Below the pieces are notes generated by a model that was not told where the DNA came from, ran no database searches, and saw only the letters and a list, made by a program, of their open reading frames with translations. Made by a program: the position numbers and the translations under genes. Positions 8,250 through 14,518 of a stretch of 41,013 nucleotides of DNA are shown here, in pieces (within the stretch, counting starts at the first letter, position 1; each line of letters opens with the position of its first letter). Origin of the DNA: a virus; the IMG/VR virus record IMGVR_UViG_3300008113_000121, positions 1-41,013 of that record; one strand, given 5' to 3'.

Positions 8250-8731
8250 TATTCCGCCTTCCATACTGGTATAAACTTGCCGTCAGAGCTCTTAGTATAC
8301 AATATAACATTGTTTTTGAGAAGAGCCTTCAGTTCACTTCTTGAAGGCAATTCTTTTGAGTATCCTGAGTCTAATATAAACTCATGAAGATCTAGTATGT
8401 CAGATTCACTAAACATAAATTTAGACCATGTGCTTTCTGGATTTCCGATTGGGTATACTCTTTGAGGTACTTTTATTTTGCCATCCAAAATATAGTCTTC
8501 TAAAGTAACCTTATGCCTATCAAGAATTCTTGCCACATCAGATGTTGAATATGCGTTCTCCATATTTTTCTTTACTTGAGAATATGGATACAGCACTCTT
8601 TTTTTGTCTGGGTAGCACCAAGCTATCAATTCATCTTTTGATCTATTACTTCTTAATACTTTATGTATTTTTCCATTTAAGAAGAAATAGACAAATTTTT
8701 TTGATACTGGTTTTCTCTGTTTTCTAGCCAT
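8249..8731 (-). CDS. HTH (MerR/excisionase-like) DNA-binding protein
   Basis: A 160-residue protein with a very basic N-terminus (ARKQRKPVSKK). Residues 61-84 (YSTSDVARILDRHKVTLEDY and following) look like the helix-turn-helix of MerR/excisionase-type proteins: a T/S-x-x-D-V-A-x-x-L helix, a turn and a recognition helix, followed by a wing-like RVYPIGNP segment. This suggests site-specific DNA binding as a small phage regulator or recombination directionality-like factor. There is no integrase in the window to pair with it. It overlaps the zinc-ribbon gene upstream by 55 nt; the ATG has AGGTTGGG before it. It is a candidate for binding the operator at 9705-9723, purely by proximity. Confidence 0.6.
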   Translation of the reverse strand: MARKQRKPVSKKFVYFFLNGKIHKVLRSNRSKDELIAWCYPDKKRVLYPYSQVKKNMENAYSTSDVARILDRHKVTLEDYILDGKIKVPQRVYPIGNPESTWSKFMFSESDILDLHEFILDSGYSKELPSRSELKALLKNNVILYTKSSDGKFIPVWKAE

Positions 8732-8865
8732 TTGCCCAACCTATTCGTGTCTTTATTCAACATCCATCTTTTTCCGCACAGTATACAAAAAAGCTCAATG
8801 TGAAGCTTTTGAGAGAATACTCTGTCCACAAATACTCTTCCGTTACATCTACTACATGTCATCAT
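8677..8865 (-). CDS. Small zinc-ribbon protein
   Basis: A 62-residue protein starting at the ATG at 8865, which gives an ATGA overlap with the phosphoesterase stop. A longer in-frame start at 8895 would run into that gene and is less likely. The core is a four-cysteine zinc ribbon, CSRC (C4, C7) and CILC (C27, C30), with beta-type sequence between. The C-terminal ~25 residues are a charged tail. Such small ribbons in phages bind DNA, RNA or RNA polymerase, but no specific role can be read here. The tail overlaps the next gene in another frame. Confidence 0.65.
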   Translation of the reverse strand: MMTCSRCNGRVFVDRVFSQKLHIELFCILCGKRWMLNKDTNRLGKWLENRENQYQKNLSISS

Positions 8866-9662
8866 ACTTGAAAGAACTTTCCATCCACTACACAAGAATA
8901 ATCAGGTGCTACGTGAATCATCTGAATATGAGGATAGTCATTTACAATATGAGCTACCGCAAAACCCTTTTGCCAATCATGGTGCTGTGTATACTTCATT
9001 CCTGGGCCCTTCTCGTCGCACATGTGTCCAATCTCGTAGCCACGTAGCGTTTCACCTTCTCCATTGTTTCTAAGTTCATATGTTACCATATGTGAAGCGA
9101 TTCTGTGTGAGTGTCCACGAATTAATGAAATCTGCATGTCTTCCATATCTTTTCTTGCAGAACCAGTTGCTGCAATTGATAATCCGTGATGTACGTGAAT
9201 GTCTCCAAATCGACGTTTAGGCAATTCGTCATAAAATATATATTCATATCCTAAAGAATCTAAAGACCATAATGCTTCTGGCGTTACTTCATTAATATAG
9301 TCTGGCAACTTGGCATCAACATAATTAAAGATACGTACATCGTGATTACCTAAAGCAGAAAAAAGTTGTGCGTCTGGAAGCATCTCACGAGTCTTTGCAT
9401 AAAAATCTCTTGCGCCTTTAGCCTCATGTCTCATCATTGGCACGATTAAATCTTTGCTATCTGTCTTATGAAAATTTAAAAATTCGGCAGACCTGCCTTC
9501 TGTATATTTGCTATAGCATGCTTGGTCATCTGTATCTCCAAGGTAGTCTACAACATCTGGCTTAAACCACTTCATTACCTTAAACCACAGCTCAATCATC
9601 TTGTCATCTTGATATGGGAACTGCTGATCAGAAGACAGCATCCACTTTAAATCGTTGCTCAT
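8862..9662 (-). CDS. Calcineurin-like metallophosphoesterase
   Basis: A 266-residue binuclear-metal phosphoesterase. The family motifs appear in order: SSDQQ (D12, Q14; many members have DxH here, phage members often DxQ), GDTDD (G42, D43), GNHD (105-108), HVHHG (156-160) and GHSH (183-186). Substrates in this family include 2',3'-cyclic nucleotides, DNA or RNA ends and phosphoproteins; the sequence does not decide. The ribosome site is AAGGA, 5 nt before the ATG. It is the first gene after the terminator/promoter junction at 9678-9742 and so probably leads the accessory-plus-replication operon. Confidence 0.88.
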   Translation of the reverse strand: MSNDLKWMLSSDQQFPYQDDKMIELWFKVMKWFKPDVVDYLGDTDDQACYSKYTEGRSAEFLNFHKTDSKDLIVPMMRHEAKGARDFYAKTREMLPDAQLFSALGNHDVRIFNYVDAKLPDYINEVTPEALWSLDSLGYEYIFYDELPKRRFGDIHVHHGLSIAATGSARKDMEDMQISLIRGHSHRIASHMVTYELRNNGEGETLRGYEIGHMCDEKGPGMKYTQHHDWQKGFAVAHIVNDYPHIQMIHVAPDYSCVVDGKFFQV

Positions 9663-9677
9663 TTAATTCCTTATGAT

Positions 9678-9702
9678 AAAAAAGTCACGGATACGTGACT
9701 TT
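9678..9702 (-). terminator. Intrinsic terminator ending the tail-fibre operon
   Basis: A perfect 9-bp stem (9681-9689 with 9694-9702, AAAGTCACG pairing with CGTGACTTT) has a 4-nt TATC loop and on the minus strand ends in six T residues. On the plus strand there is no T-run, so it acts leftward. It should end transcripts arriving from the structural genes. It also starts only ~6 nt below the predicted start of the promoter at 9715-9742, so that promoter's mRNA would carry this hairpin at its very 5' end. Confidence 0.82.
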
Positions 9703-9704
9703 GA

Positions 9705-9723
9705 TGTTACAGTAATTGTAACA
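9705..9723. promoter_or_regulatory. Perfect inverted repeat, likely operator
   Basis: TGTTACA-GTAAT-TGTAACA: two exact 7-nt arms around a 5-nt spacer. It covers the whole -10 hexamer and the predicted transcription start of the promoter at 9715-9742. That geometry fits a dimeric repressor blocking RNA polymerase. No matching protein is known from the sequence alone. An RNA hairpin role is less likely because most of the repeat lies above the transcription start. Confidence 0.65.
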
Positions 9724-9742
9724 TATAATTATGGCTTGTCAA
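9715..9742 (-). promoter_or_regulatory. Sigma70-type promoter for the accessory/replication operon
   Basis: A consensus -35 TTGACA (9737-9742), a 16-nt spacer and -10 TACAAT (9715-9720) preceded by TGT (extended -10). This is the best sigma70-like promoter in the window. The start is predicted near 9708. It drives the metallophosphoesterase and presumably the genes down to the helicase. The -10 lies inside an inverted repeat, pointing to regulation. Confidence 0.75.
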
Positions 9743-9744
9743 TA

Positions 9745-10197
9745 CTATGCTATTGTTGGTTTTGCTACTGCAAAATAATGTACTTTTACTGTAAATGATT
9801 TTGATGTGGTGTATGCTGCTCCACCTGCTGTATTTACTCCAGCAACTCTATTAACCATCAATTTAAATCCTTGTCTATCAGCGCTTTGAACATAATGAAC
9901 TAAATCCATATCTTCACTAGAACATTCAAGCGTTACTATTACTGAGTACGGATCATTTGATAATGGCTTGTCAAATGTAATATTAAGTGGCTGAGCTTTA
10001 CCAGAAAATGCAATTGTATAACTTTTTGACACTCCAGTAGTCATAACTGATGCAACCACATCTCCAGCAATATCTGCTCCACTTGGAAGCTTGAGGGCTT
10101 TTGCGTTTACCTCATTAATAAATGTAACTAGCTTTTGTAGCTTTGTTGCATCAATTGGTTCGCCCTCATTAAATTGAAGGCTATACTCTTGTGTCAT
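9745..10197 (-). CDS. Small virion protein, probable fibre/receptor-binding accessory
   Basis: A 150-residue protein with a short N-terminal helix (IDATKLQKLVTFINEVNAKA) and a beta-rich rest that ends FTVKVHYFAVAKP. The last strand resembles those of small H-type lectin-like beta-sandwiches on phage fibres, though this is only a weak likeness. It ends the structural operon, just before the terminator, and is coupled to the previous gene by an ATGA overlap with a good GGAG site. A trimeric fibre tip or fibre-associated protein is the best guess. There are no transmembrane or lysis features. Confidence 0.6.
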   Translation of the reverse strand: MTQEYSLQFNEGEPIDATKLQKLVTFINEVNAKALKLPSGADIAGDVVASVMTTGVSKSYTIAFSGKAQPLNITFDKPLSNDPYSVIVTLECSSEDMDLVHYVQSADRQGFKLMVNRVAGVNTAGGAAYTTSKSFTVKVHYFAVAKPTIA

Positions 10198-10592
10198 AAA
10201 TTTTCTCCTAATAAATGCATTGCTACTTCATCACTACTTACTTCAACAATCTTAGATCTATCTAATCCAAAATTATCAAATACGTCTGGACTAGTTATAT
10301 GACGTCTTTTGTTCTGTGATATTAAATATATTTTACCATCTGATATATCCTTTATCAAGGTTCCGTCACGAAATCCAAGCTTTCCAACTACTTTAAACTT
10401 TGACAATGCTGATTCTGCTGCATAAACTGTTGTAAATGACCAAGAATTCTCAGCCCTCTCAGAAATTATTCTGTAGAGCTTTCCATCTTTTACCCAATAA
10501 GTGTTCTTATCAGTCTTTACAGCAATGCCAGAAGGAAAGTTAGTTGACTTTACTATTAAGCTCTTCTTTGTATTCTTGAATAGCTTTTTCAC
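10194..10592 (-). CDS. Small protein with repeated DGxxYxI / KRRHI surface-type motif
   Basis: A 132-residue protein. The C-terminal half (TLIKDISDGKIYLISQNKRR, then HITSPDVFDNFGLDRSKIVEVS) matches the pattern of small beta-rich repeats, DGK.YLI..GKRR.I.S..VF...G, that I recall from secreted and phage-associated cell-surface proteins. The first half has a second, weaker copy (DKNTYWVKDGKLYRI). The start is a GTG with AAGGA 5 nt upstream, 53 nt inside the previous frame; no ATG is available in frame. Likely part of the adhesion apparatus at the tail end; no enzyme motif is seen. Confidence 0.6.
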   Translation of the reverse strand: MKKLFKNTKKSLIVKSTNFPSGIAVKTDKNTYWVKDGKLYRIISERAENSWSFTTVYAAESALSKFKVVGKLGFRDGTLIKDISDGKIYLISQNKRRHITSPDVFDNFGLDRSKIVEVSSDEVAMHLLGENL

Positions 10593-10722
10593 GCTGTTCC
10601 TTTTCGGTCATTAGCTCTGTAACTTCGGCACGAAGCACTGCTACCTGTGTCTCATAGTTTGAAACAATCTCGCCAATTCTTTGCTGAAGTGCGGTTACAA
10701 TAAGTTCGATCTTCTCTGTCAT
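10540..10722 (-). CDS. Tiny coiled-coil protein 3
   Basis: A 60-residue, almost wholly helical protein with heptad-like spacing (LIVTALQQRIGEIVSNYE, then VAVLRAEVTELMTEKEQREK). It begins with MTEKIELI, echoing NEEKI at the start of the two small proteins encoded just before it. The ATG overlaps the previous stop as TAATG. No membrane segment, so not a holin. Candidate fibre chaperone or trimerisation helper, in the manner of T4 gp57A, from size and position only. Confidence 0.6.
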   Translation of the reverse strand: MTEKIELIVTALQQRIGEIVSNYETQVAVLRAEVTELMTEKEQREKAIQEYKEELNSKVN

Positions 10723-10937
10723 TATGATAGGCTTTCTATTTCGTTTGCGAGAACAGCAATTTGAGCCTCACATCTTGCAATTTCAGAATTAATTTCTGAA
10801 ATTCTTGTCTCATTGGGAGTAGCAACTGCATTCTCAACAAGTAGCTGTACCTCTAGCGTATACTTACTATAAACTATCTGTCTAGTTTGACCTGTTATGA
10901 TAGCTATCTTTTCTTCATTTGTTAGTGCATATGTCAT
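10722..10937 (-). CDS. Tiny coiled-coil protein 2
   Basis: A 71-residue helical protein with a regular hydrophobic pattern, ending in a clear coiled coil (ISEINSEIARCEAQIAVLAN). The N-terminus holds TNEEKIAIITGQ, similar to the NNEEKIYLI start of the previous gene. It has the strong ribosome site AAAGGAGG and lies directly below an extended -10 box at 10955-10963, so it may have its own transcript. No enzyme motif and no membrane span; function unknown, possibly a fibre chaperone. Confidence 0.65.
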   Translation of the reverse strand: MTYALTNEEKIAIITGQTRQIVYSKYTLEVQLLVENAVATPNETRISEINSEIARCEAQIAVLANEIESLS

Positions 10938-10954
10938 TTTATTCCTCCTTTCAT

Positions 10955-10963
10955 ATTATATCA
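10955..10963 (-). promoter_or_regulatory. Extended -10 promoter element before small coiled-coil genes
   Basis: Minus-strand TGATATAAT directly after a stop codon, in the string TAAATGATATAATA, identical to the one before recA. The start would fall at the beginning of the AAAGGAGG ribosome site of the next gene, giving a very short leader. It could boost late expression of the small coiled-coil and fibre-tip genes. Confidence 0.45.
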
Positions 10964-10964
10964 T

Positions 10965-11165
10965 TTAGCCTTGATTAGTCAAGGATAATTTTTCCTCTTC
11001 AAGAACTAATTTTTGGGCTTGAAAATCTTCAATCACCTGCTGAAAACCTTTCTGCCCTTCTTTTTCAGAATAACCGTTAGATATATTACTTTGCAATATA
11101 CCTATATGTATATTTATCTGATTAATCTTGTCATCAATTAAATATATTTTTTCTTCATTATTCAT
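10965..11165 (-). CDS. Tiny coiled-coil protein 1
   Basis: A 66-residue helical protein, NNEEKIYLIDDKINQINIHI onward, with isoleucines at heptad spacing and a second helix rich in Glu, Gln and Lys. Good ribosome site AGGAGA before ATG; it follows the 1113-residue fibre gene by a few nt. First of three consecutive tiny coiled-coil genes with similar N-termini, suggesting duplication. No known family recognised. Confidence 0.6.
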   Translation of the reverse strand: MNNEEKIYLIDDKINQINIHIGILQSNISNGYSEKEGQKGFQQVIEDFQAQKLVLEEEKLSLTNQG

Positions 11166-11173
11166 AAATTCTC

Positions 11174-14100
11174 CTACTGTGCACTAGATTGTCCTGAATC
11201 TGATGATGTTCCAGAGCTATTTGTAGCATATACTGCAACTTTCCAAAGGCTAGAAGTTTTTGGAAGCAAAAATGACTGTGCTGAAGCACCTGTACTGAAT
11301 GGTCCTCTTGTAGTTTGTACGCTTGCATACGAATCGCTTGAGCCGTAACACTTTAAGTAATAACTTATAGGTGCGGTTCCTGTAGAATTTGTCCACGTTG
11401 CAGAATATCCGTAATCATTAGTAGTATTGTTTGCAGGAACATATGTTAATGTTGGAGTTCCTGGGGTAGATGGTGCAGTTCCACCAGAAGTTACAGTTGC
11501 TGAATTAGAAAATGCTTGTACTCCAGATGGAGCGCCAGAATTAAATGCAGTAACTCTACATCTAATTGCGAAATTAGCCCATGAACTAGAGTTAAATGTA
11601 GATCCTGTTTGACCTGTTGAAAACCATGTTGCTCCTTGATCAAAATATTGCCAAAGATATTCATAACTTGTTGGAGAATTTGTCCAAGTTCCATTGGTTG
11701 TACTAAATGTTGTTCCAGCTGCTCCACTAGTTGGTGTAACTGCTGGAGCGACTGTATTTACTGGAGGAGATACTGTTGCTAGTCTAGTTCCAGAATCTCC
11801 AGCGCTCCATTCAGATTTTGTATCTGTTGGATTACCTGATCTAAATGCTTGAACATAGTAATCTCTTGTGACTCCAGCACCCATAGAAGTATCTAAGTAT
11901 GAAGTTCCTGTAAGCGTTGTAGTAAATACACCTTGTCCATCTTTTGGAAAATCTGGCGTATTGTTATAGGATGGTGCTGGTGGACCATACCAAATTCCAT
12001 AATAAGCTGCATTAGGTACCGCTGTCCATGTAATATTGATTCCGTCTGTTCTATTGTCAGATGCAACAACGTTTGTTGGAGTTGCTAATTTTGTTAATGT
12101 TGCTGTTGTATCGTAGAAGCTGTTATTTGTTACTCCTTCTTGAGACATAACGCTTAAAGGTATTACTGTTAAATAATATCTAGTGCTTGGTGATAATCCG
12201 CTTATTGCCAGAGGATTAGTTGTTATAGTATTTGCACTTGAAACAATAGGGCCAGTATAAGATCCAGTTCTTAGAGTATAAGAATAGGTAGCAAATTCTG
12301 GTCCAATAAAATTAAATGGTATTGATAATGATGTAGATGTAGCGGTAGCAACTCCTGGGGTAATTGAGCATTGTACATATTGATTAGCAAAAGCTTGAAT
12401 TCTTGTCCATCCATTGTCAGCGTTCCCGCCAGTAGTCAATGATGCATTATTTGTAGTATTTATTTGCTGTGCTGATATCATTAAAGAGTCTGGTATTCTA
12501 AGTTGCTTTCCTACTGGTCTTCCTGGCCATGGGGTTATTCCAGTTGACCCTTGTGTTCCATTAAAGTTTAATCTGTAAGTAAATGCGTTAGCGGTATCTC
12601 CTTCATCTACTGTATCTGTTGGTATTGTATATGCAGGTAGACCATTTGTCCCTGGGATCCATTGTTGTCCATTATTGTATGCTCCTGGCATACTTGATCC
12701 TGGCAACAGATTGCCCTTTCTAATAATAGAAACATCTACGTATGCATTTGATGTGTTAAATTTTACCTGATAGTCTAAAGCATAGCTAGACTGATTTGAT
12801 TGGTTAAAGTAGTAACCTCTCCATTGTAAAACATAGTTAGAAAAATCAGACCAATATTTTAACCCAACAAAATCTGCAGTGGGCTGACCTTGTATTAAAT
12901 CTGTTGGATATATTCCCATAGATCTAAACGGAACTGCTGACATTATTGTAGATGTACTTGCTTGATCAAATGATATATATCCATTTGTTCCAACATATAG
13001 AATATCTCCAAGGCTAAATTGATACGGTCCAACTAAAACAAAACTTCTTTGAATATTTCCAGGCTGAGCTGTTATAGTTATTGTTTTTGAGCTACCAGTG
13101 GAATATGTATGAGCCCTGCTTTGAGAAATAGTTTCTGTCAAAAACCCAGAATATGTTTCATTTGGAGTTCCGTCTCCCCAGTTAATTGTATATTGAGTTG
13201 TATATCCAGATATACTAAAGCTATAAGAAGATGAAACTCCTGGGGTAAATGAAAGTGGGCTTAAAGCATTTATGGTAACTTGAGAATCAAGATTTGACAG
13301 AGTGTCTCCCCAATTTGCAAATGCTGTTACTGGTGTATCAGTTCCATTTCTGGCTGTTACTTTACACCTTGCTTTGCTATATAATGCTGAATTTGGAACA
13401 ATAAAAGTATTAGTATTATTTCCAGTTTCAGTAAAGTTTCTATAACCATCTTCTCCCACTCCAGCCTGGTCATAATACTGCCATTGATATGAATATACTG
13501 TGTTAGCATTTACATTTGACCAAGATCCAGTACTACATACAAGTTGTGTATTTTTTGGAGCATACAATCTACTATTTAAAGGCGTTACGGTTGGAGCCAC
13601 CGTATTTACTGGTAAAACTGCTGTCGTATTGAATGCTACAGATCTTACTTGAAGTGTTGGATTTGCAGAGGTTTTCCATCCATCATTTGCAACTACTTCA
13701 ATTCTTCCAAAATATGAAGTGCTTGGAGCTAAGTTAGGATCATTAGTTACCGTATACACTCTAGTATTTACTGGGATACCTGTGATTGGAGAAATTACAT
13801 CAGGGCCAGTTGCGCTACCAGATCTTATTTTTAAAGTTTGACTATGTATATATGTGGAGTCGGTTATTCCAGTAACATCCCAGGTAAAAGTTACATCATT
13901 ATCTGTTACATTTGAAGTTGTTAATGAACTAACTGCATGAGATACTTTTGCTAATCCAGCCGTTGTTTTTATTGGAAAATTATAAACAGTCGAGTTTGGA
14001 TCCGATGGATCCGTGTCCACCCTTATTCTTCCAGCAATATAGTATTGTCCCTTTGCATCATCATCAGTAACAATATATGTAATTGCTGTGCTAGATGTGG

Positions 14101-14515
14101 AGTTATTTCCATAAAAAATAGTTGGACCAGAGACAGTTTCCCAATTTGCAATATTGGTATCAAAATTAATACTTCGAACTATGGACATGGTATATTTTGT
14201 TTGTGTATCTGCAGTAGTATTAGTATAATTTCCTCTAGTCAAAGAAACTATATTTCCTCCCTTAAACAAAGATGCTTCAGTTGCAAGGTCGGGATCTAGA
14301 TTAGTTTCATTTCTTAAAGTTGCGAATGGTGTGGCTGAGGTTGGCTCTAGAGTGGATGAAAAAACATTTACCCAAACACTATCATTACCTGGAGCCCCTT
14401 TTCTATATATAGCTTTCATTTTCACCCAAACGTTATCATTAGTTGGAGAACCTTTTCTATATATATTTTTTAAACGTAGCCATACGCCATTTCCGTCATA
14501 TCTATAAATTGGCAT
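11174..14515 (-). CDS. Large tail fibre/minor tail protein with Fn3, PKD and Ig-like domains
   Basis: A 1113-residue, Ser/Thr/Asn-rich, beta-type virion protein, probably a tail fibre that contacts the host surface. The N-terminus has an 18-residue tandem repeat (IYRKGSPTND then IYRKGAPGND). Fibronectin III-like segments follow (e.g. TWDVTGITDS, NITWTAVPNAAYYGIWYG). Two related Ig-like domains each start with VNTVAP and contain WQY.DQ (about residues 305-410 and 915-1010), and a PKD-like stretch (YTINWGDGTPN) sits near 445. There is no catalytic motif or classic trimeric chaperone domain. It follows the 1614-residue fibre gene after 3 nt. Modules like these are freely exchanged between phages. 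Confidence 0.85.
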   Translation of the reverse strand: MPIYRYDGNGVWLRLKNIYRKGSPTNDNVWVKMKAIYRKGAPGNDSVWVNVFSSTLEPTSATPFATLRNETNLDPDLATEASLFKGGNIVSLTRGNYTNTTADTQTKYTMSIVRSINFDTNIANWETVSGPTIFYGNNSTSSTAITYIVTDDDAKGQYYIAGRIRVDTDPSDPNSTVYNFPIKTTAGLAKVSHAVSSLTTSNVTDNDVTFTWDVTGITDSTYIHSQTLKIRSGSATGPDVISPITGIPVNTRVYTVTNDPNLAPSTSYFGRIEVVANDGWKTSANPTLQVRSVAFNTTAVLPVNTVAPTVTPLNSRLYAPKNTQLVCSTGSWSNVNANTVYSYQWQYYDQAGVGEDGYRNFTETGNNTNTFIVPNSALYSKARCKVTARNGTDTPVTAFANWGDTLSNLDSQVTINALSPLSFTPGVSSSYSFSISGYTTQYTINWGDGTPNETYSGFLTETISQSRAHTYSTGSSKTITITAQPGNIQRSFVLVGPYQFSLGDILYVGTNGYISFDQASTSTIMSAVPFRSMGIYPTDLIQGQPTADFVGLKYWSDFSNYVLQWRGYYFNQSNQSSYALDYQVKFNTSNAYVDVSIIRKGNLLPGSSMPGAYNNGQQWIPGTNGLPAYTIPTDTVDEGDTANAFTYRLNFNGTQGSTGITPWPGRPVGKQLRIPDSLMISAQQINTTNNASLTTGGNADNGWTRIQAFANQYVQCSITPGVATATSTSLSIPFNFIGPEFATYSYTLRTGSYTGPIVSSANTITTNPLAISGLSPSTRYYLTVIPLSVMSQEGVTNNSFYDTTATLTKLATPTNVVASDNRTDGINITWTAVPNAAYYGIWYGPPAPSYNNTPDFPKDGQGVFTTTLTGTSYLDTSMGAGVTRDYYVQAFRSGNPTDTKSEWSAGDSGTRLATVSPPVNTVAPAVTPTSGAAGTTFSTTNGTWTNSPTSYEYLWQYFDQGATWFSTGQTGSTFNSSSWANFAIRCRVTAFNSGAPSGVQAFSNSATVTSGGTAPSTPGTPTLTYVPANNTTNDYGYSATWTNSTGTAPISYYLKCYGSSDSYASVQTTRGPFSTGASAQSFLLPKTSSLWKVAVYATNSSGTSSDSGQSSAQ
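14370..14465 (-). repeat. 54-nt tandem repeat in fibre gene start
   Basis: Two 42-nt copies (14370-14411 and 14424-14465) with 36 of 42 bases equal, period 54 nt, in frame with the fibre gene. Together they encode two copies of an 18-residue unit with VWV/VWL, IYRKG and ND. The high nucleotide identity suggests a fairly recent duplication within the anchoring end of the fibre. Confidence 0.8.
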
Positions 14516-14518
14516 CTA

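Noticed and set aside
10540-11165. Small genes after the fibres as holin/spanin lysis genes
   Set aside because: None has a hydrophobic transmembrane segment or lipobox; all are polar coiled coils.
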